This document shows, piece after piece, positions 59,101 through 64,000 of a stretch of 64,000 bases of DNA. A program made the position numbers and the translations under genes. Numbering within the stretch: the first letter of the stretch is position 1; each line of letters begins with the position of its first letter. A model generated the notes under the pieces. The model ran no database searches. It worked only from the letters and a program-made list of their open reading frames with translations, and was not told the origin of the DNA. Origin of the DNA: Leptasterias polaris (Eukaryota; Echinodermata; Asteroidea; Forcipulatida; Asteriidae); contig JAZGTN010000047.1 in the NCBI GenBank assembly GCA_037783415.1, forward strand, positions 5,394,001 to 5,458,000, written 5' to 3'.

Positions 59101-62100
59101 TTGTTTAAAACATCACCGGCAGCTAAAGCCATATATAATTCAGGTTTTGTTTTCTCTTAGTTGTATTTGATATATTATATAGATTGGCTGTTTGATGACT
59201 GACTGGGATGGAACATTGACTGACCAACACAAGTGAGTTTACGGATCGACCTGTAACTGTGTCCAGATGAATCGGTCTGTACTTCAAAGAGGTAGGTTTT
59301 GTTCATGTTATCATTTCACAAAGTTCCATCCTTCTCAAGTATTTTTTTGAGCTATGAGGAGTGTGACAAAAAAATTCAAAACCATATTACTGTGGTGATC
59401 ATCAGATGATCAAATTAGAATCGTCTGTAAATGATTTGTAATGATGACATAATTACTGAGCTGTTTTTAGGTGATTGTGATACTGATCTGGCACAAAAGG
59501 GTGCAGATTATAACCCTGCAAAAAGGGAACCAAATATTCAAGATACAGTGATGAATATTTGATGTGAATAATATATTTGTTGGCTTGATTGACATGTATT
59601 TCAGGAGTCTGTGTTTGTGCTCCGATGAGTAAGGGCCAAGATGACAACATTGGAAGGGTGCCTGGCTACACAAGTGTTCCTGTCTCTCTGGTGGATGAAA
59701 AGATGTAGCTGGTAATGTGAAGATCAAGTCATCAAATCATTTTCACCCCTTAAAACAATCCTGCCTGTTACTTCAAGTTATCTTGAGTTTGACATTTCTG
59801 ATTTGTTCAGAATTATCTAAAAAAAGGTTATGCTCCAACCTGAAGGTTTTGAAAAACTAGAAACGCATCTGCCAGTGAGGACGTGCTTCAAAATGACAAT
59901 ACTTTGACTTCATGTGTGTGAGTTTGCTTTGTTATACCTCCATTCTGCAACAAAGCGTCCATACAAAACGGAGCTCTCTTGTGAAGTAACATGAGTGATG
60001 ATGTTATGGGGCTTTTCATGAATCTTTTTGAAAAGCATTGGAGAAGGGTATTCAAAATGATGTTTTGTTTACACAATGTCCTGTGTTATTTATTTTAGCC
60101 TTATTATAATAATATAACATTTCTTTCCAGGTGACATCATGAGGAATTACGGACTGTTGCCGTTGATGGGAAGCGTGAAGGTTCACTCTCTTGCTATGTT
60201 CTCTTGTCAACCTGGACCACAAAACCATCAATGGAGGTGTGCCGAGGTATGAATAGAATGTTATTATTTACATTTGATAAGATCTCCTCTGTAAGTGTGT
60301 GATCGAAAAAACAGCAAGTCTGTTTTTGATTCATATCTAATATATTCCGCTTGTCGTTGAATTCAGGTCATTCTGGAAAAATCTCTTAAAGACTTCACAA
60401 AACATCAAATGTTAAATTGTTGAATAAGTCACTATATTGATCTGCATTTAGAATACAGATTGTTGGTATCAGTTGGAAACTGTGATGACTTTTGATATGA
60501 TATTTGTTTCCATCATTCCAAATGCCATGTTTGATTTCGAATGTTTGTGTCAGTCATTGTGTTTTATGTTATTAAGTTTGGCTGGTTGGTTATTGTGACT
60601 GTCGTGAACAAAACCATCTTGACGGAGTGATTTTGTTTGTTTGTAAATCATGTTTCACAACTCTGAAAGTATCCATTCTTTTTACATACATCCTGTTCAT
60701 CCAAAACTGTGTTCTTGCATTTTAATGAGAAGGATTTCAACTGTTATAACTTTGTTTTTTGATTGTCCAGGGTATCTGGATGACTGGTATTGACGCAGTG
60801 TACTACTAACGATCAGGAAGGAGGGTAAATCGTATCAATTTATTTTTTATTTTTTGTGTAATTCTTAGTTTGTTTAAAACATCACCGGCAGCTAAAGCCA
60901 TATATAATTCAGGTTTTGTTTTCTCTTAGTTGTATTTGATATATTATATAGATTGGCTGTTTGATGACTGACTGGGATGGAACATTGACTGACCAACACA
61001 AGTGAGTTTACGGATCGACCTGTAACTGTGTCCAGATGAATCGGTCTGTACTTCAAAGAGGTAGGTTTTGTTCATGTTATCATTTCACAAAGTTCCATCC
61101 TTCTCAAGTATTTTTTTGAGCTATGAGGAGTGTGACAAAAAAATTCAAAACCATATTACTGTGGTGATCATCAGATGATCAAATTAGAATCGTCTGTAAA
61201 TGATTTGTAATGATGACATAATTACTGAGCTGTTTTTAGGTGATTGTGATACTGATCTGGCACAAAAGGGTGCAGATTATAACCCTGCAAAAAGGGAACC
61301 AAATATTCAAGATACAGTGATGAATATTTGATGTGAATAATATATTTGTTGGCTTGATTGACATGTATTTCAGGAGTCTGTGTTTGTGCTCCGATGAGTA
61401 AGGGCCAAGATGACAACATTGGAAGGGTGCCTGGCTACACAAGTGTTCCTGTCTCTCTGGTGGATGAAAAGATGTAGCTGGTAATGTGAAGATCAAGTCA
61501 TCAAATCATTTTCACCCCTTAAAACAATCCTGCCTGTTACTTCAAGTTATCTTGAGTTTGACATTTCTGATTTGTTCAGAATTATCTAAAAAAAGGTTAT
61601 GCTCCAACCTGAAGGTTTTGAAAAACTAGAAACGCATCTGCCAGTGAGGACGTGCTTCAAAATGACAATACTTTGACTTCATGTGTGTGAGTTTGCTTTG
61701 TTATACCTCCATTCTGCAACAAAGCGTCCATACAAAACGGAGCTCTCTTGTGAAGTAACATGAGTGATGATGTTATGGGGCTTTTCATGAATCTTTTTGA
61801 AAAGCATTGGAGAAGGGTATTCAAAATGATGTTTTGTTTACACAATGTCCTGTGTTATTTATTTTAGCCTTATTATAATAATATAACATTTCTTTCCAGG
61901 TGACATCATGAGGAATTACGGACTGTTGCCGTTGATGGGAAGCGTGAAGGTTCACTCTCTTGCTATGTTCTCTTGTCAACCTGGACCACAAAACCATCAA
62001 TGGAGGTGTGCCGAGGTATGAATAGAATGTTATTATTTACATTTGATAAGATCTCCTCTGTAAGTGTGTGATCGAAAAAACAGCAAGTCTGTTTTTGATT

Positions 62101-63950
62101 CATATCTAATATATTCCGCTTGTCGTTGAATTCAGGTCATTCTGGAAAAATCTCTTAAAGACTTCACAAAACATCAAATGTTAAATTGTTGAATAAGTCA
62201 CTATATTGATCTGCATTTAGAATACAGATTGTTGGTATCAGTTGGAAACTGTGATGACTTTTGATATGATATTTGTTTCCATCATTCCAAATGCCATGTT
62301 TGATTTCGAATGTTTGTGTCAGTCATTGTGTTTTATGTTATTAAGTTTGGCTGGTTGGTTATTGTGACTGTCGTGAACAAAACCATCTTGACGGAGTGAT
62401 TTTGTTTGTTTGTAAATCATGTTTCACAACTCTGAAAGTATCCATTCTTTTTACATACATCCTGTTCATCCAAAACTGTGTTCTTGCATTTTAATGAGAA
62501 GGATTTCAACTGTTATAACTTTGTTTTTTGATTGTCCAGGGTATCTGGATGACTGGTATTGACGCAGTGTACTACTAACGATCAGGAAGGAGGGTAAATC
62601 GTATCAATTTATTTTTTATTTTTTGTGTAATTCTTAGTTTGTTTAAAACATCACCGGCAGCTAAAGCCATATATAATTCAGGTTTTGTTTTCTCTTAGTT
62701 GTATTTGATATATTATATAGATTGGCTGTTTGATGACTGACTGGGATGGAACATTGACTGACCAACACAAGTGAGTTTACGGATCGACCTGTAACTGTGT
62801 CCAGATGAATCGGTCTGTACTTCAAAGAGGTAGGTTTTGTTCATGTTATCATTTCACAAAGTTCCATCCTTCTCAAGTATTTTTTTGAGCTATGAGGAGT
62901 GTGACAAAAAAATTCAAAACCATATTACTGTGGTGATCATCAGATGATCAAATTAGAATCGTCTGTAAATGATTTGTAATGATGACATAATTACTGAGCT
63001 GTTTTTAGGTGATTGTGATACTGATCTGGCACAAAAGGGTGCAGATTATAACCCTGCAAAAAGGGAACCAAATATTCAAGATACAGTGATGAATATTTGA
63101 TGTGAATAATATATTTGTTGGCTTGATTGACATGTATTTCAGGAGTCTGTGTTTGTGCTCCGATGAGTAAGGGCCAAGATGACAACATTGGAAGGGTGCC
63201 TGGCTACACAAGTGTTCCTGTCTCTCTGGTGGATGAAAAGATGTAGCTGGTAATGTGAAGATCAAGTCATCAAATCATTTTCACCCCTTAAAACAATCCT
63301 GCCTGTTACTTCAAGTTATCTTGAGTTTGACATTTCTGATTTGTTCAGAATTATCTAAAAAAAGGTTATGCTCCAACCTGAAGGTTTTGAAAAACTAGAA
63401 ACGCATCTGCCAGTGAGGACGTGCTTCAAAATGACAATACTTTGACTTCATGTGTGTGAGTTTGCTTTGTTATACCTCCATTCTGCAACAAAACGTTATT
63501 TATGTTATTACGATGTTATGGGGCTTTTCATGAATGAATCTTTTTGAAAAGCATTGGAGAAGGGTATTCAAAATGATATGTTTTGTTTACACAATGTCCT
63601 GTGTTATTTATTTTAGCCTTATTATAATAATATAACATTTCTTTCCAGGTGACATCATGAGGAATTACGTACTGTTGCCGTTGATGGGAAGCGTGAAGAT
63701 TCACTCTCTTGCTGTGTTCTCTTGTCAACCTGGACCACAAAACCATCAATGGAGGTGTGCCGAGGTATGAATAGAATGTTGTTATTTACATTTGATAAGA
63801 TCTCCTCTGTAAGTGTGGGATCGAAAAAACAGCAAGTCTGTTTTTGATTCATAGGGCCTATCTAATATATTCCGCTTGTTGAATTCAGGTCATTCTGGAA
63901 AAATCTCTTAAAGACTTCAACAAACATCAAATGTTAAATTGTTTAATAAG
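56195..63950 (+). repeat. 1769-bp tandem array, about 4.4 copies, with splice-like signals
   Basis: Equivalent points lie at 56325, 58119, 59888, 61657 and about 63426. The first interval is 1794 bp, the others exactly 1769. Copies 2-4 look almost identical; the first and last are more diverged, and the last is cut by divergence near 63920. Each unit has repeated acceptor/donor-like boundaries, for example TTTCTTTCCAG ... GCCGAG|GTATGA, TTGTCCAG ... GGAGG|GTAAAT, TTTTTAG|GTGATTG and TATTTCAG|GAGTCTG. Segments between them are short and mostly closed by stops. I do not recognise a protein or known RNA in it. Confidence 0.93.
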
Positions 63951-64000
63951 TTGCCCTGTCACTGTAAATAAGTCACACTTTAGCCATCTTCAGTGAAGTT

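Noticed and set aside
56195..63950. C/D snoRNA genes in the introns of the 1769-bp unit
   Set aside because: TGATGA-like C boxes occur, but no CTGA D box with a closing stem at the right distance could be found by eye.

Overview
This is eukaryotic, intron-rich, AT-rich and heavily repeat-laden animal DNA. The gene content and repeat style (deuterostome-type tRNA-derived SINEs, Gypsy and LINE fragments, hAT-type MITEs, foldback elements) suggest a marine invertebrate deuterostome. Several interspersed repeats look like ones I associate with echinoderms, perhaps a sea star; that assignment is inference.

Two protein-coding loci can be recognised. (1) A minus-strand, 16-exon gene for a class C GPCR of the metabotropic GABA-B receptor type runs from the start codon near 21132 down to 4001/3992. 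All 16 exons have matching splice phases and no lesion was seen, giving an ~800-residue product. Its introns hold a hAT-like element with a foldback element nested inside (11255-13173), a hAT-type MITE with a perfect 8-bp target duplication (16852-17589), a LINE RT fragment and a 14-copy 84-bp minisatellite (6436-7611). (2) A plus-strand series of 12 exons (34847-46834) encodes a central part of the RNA polymerase III largest subunit (POLR3A/RPC1), through the catalytic [10 protein letters not shown] motif. It carries a 4-nt insertion in one exon, a 2-nt deletion in another and a GT-to-GG change at a splice donor. The N-terminal and C-terminal exons were not found, so it is most likely a decayed duplicated copy, though assembly error is not excluded.

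Between them, 21-34 kb holds a second foldback element (21596-22147), SINEs, and a 5'-truncated, broken Ty3/Gypsy pol (28650-32758). A 187-bp MITE with telomere-like repeats has inserted into its reverse transcriptase. The intron after the last POLR3A exon begins with a minisatellite whose units copy that exon's own 3' end and splice donor, interrupted by a tRNA-Leu-derived SINE. It is followed by a 213-bp x3 tandem repeat, a 750-bp inverted repeat (48447-49199) and a half copy of that inverted repeat at 53601-54008.

The last 8 kb (about 56195-63950) is a tandem array of a 1769-bp unit, about 4.4 copies, the middle ones nearly identical. Each unit carries several splice-site-like boundaries around short open segments. 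I do not recognise its product; it is the least explained structure in the window.
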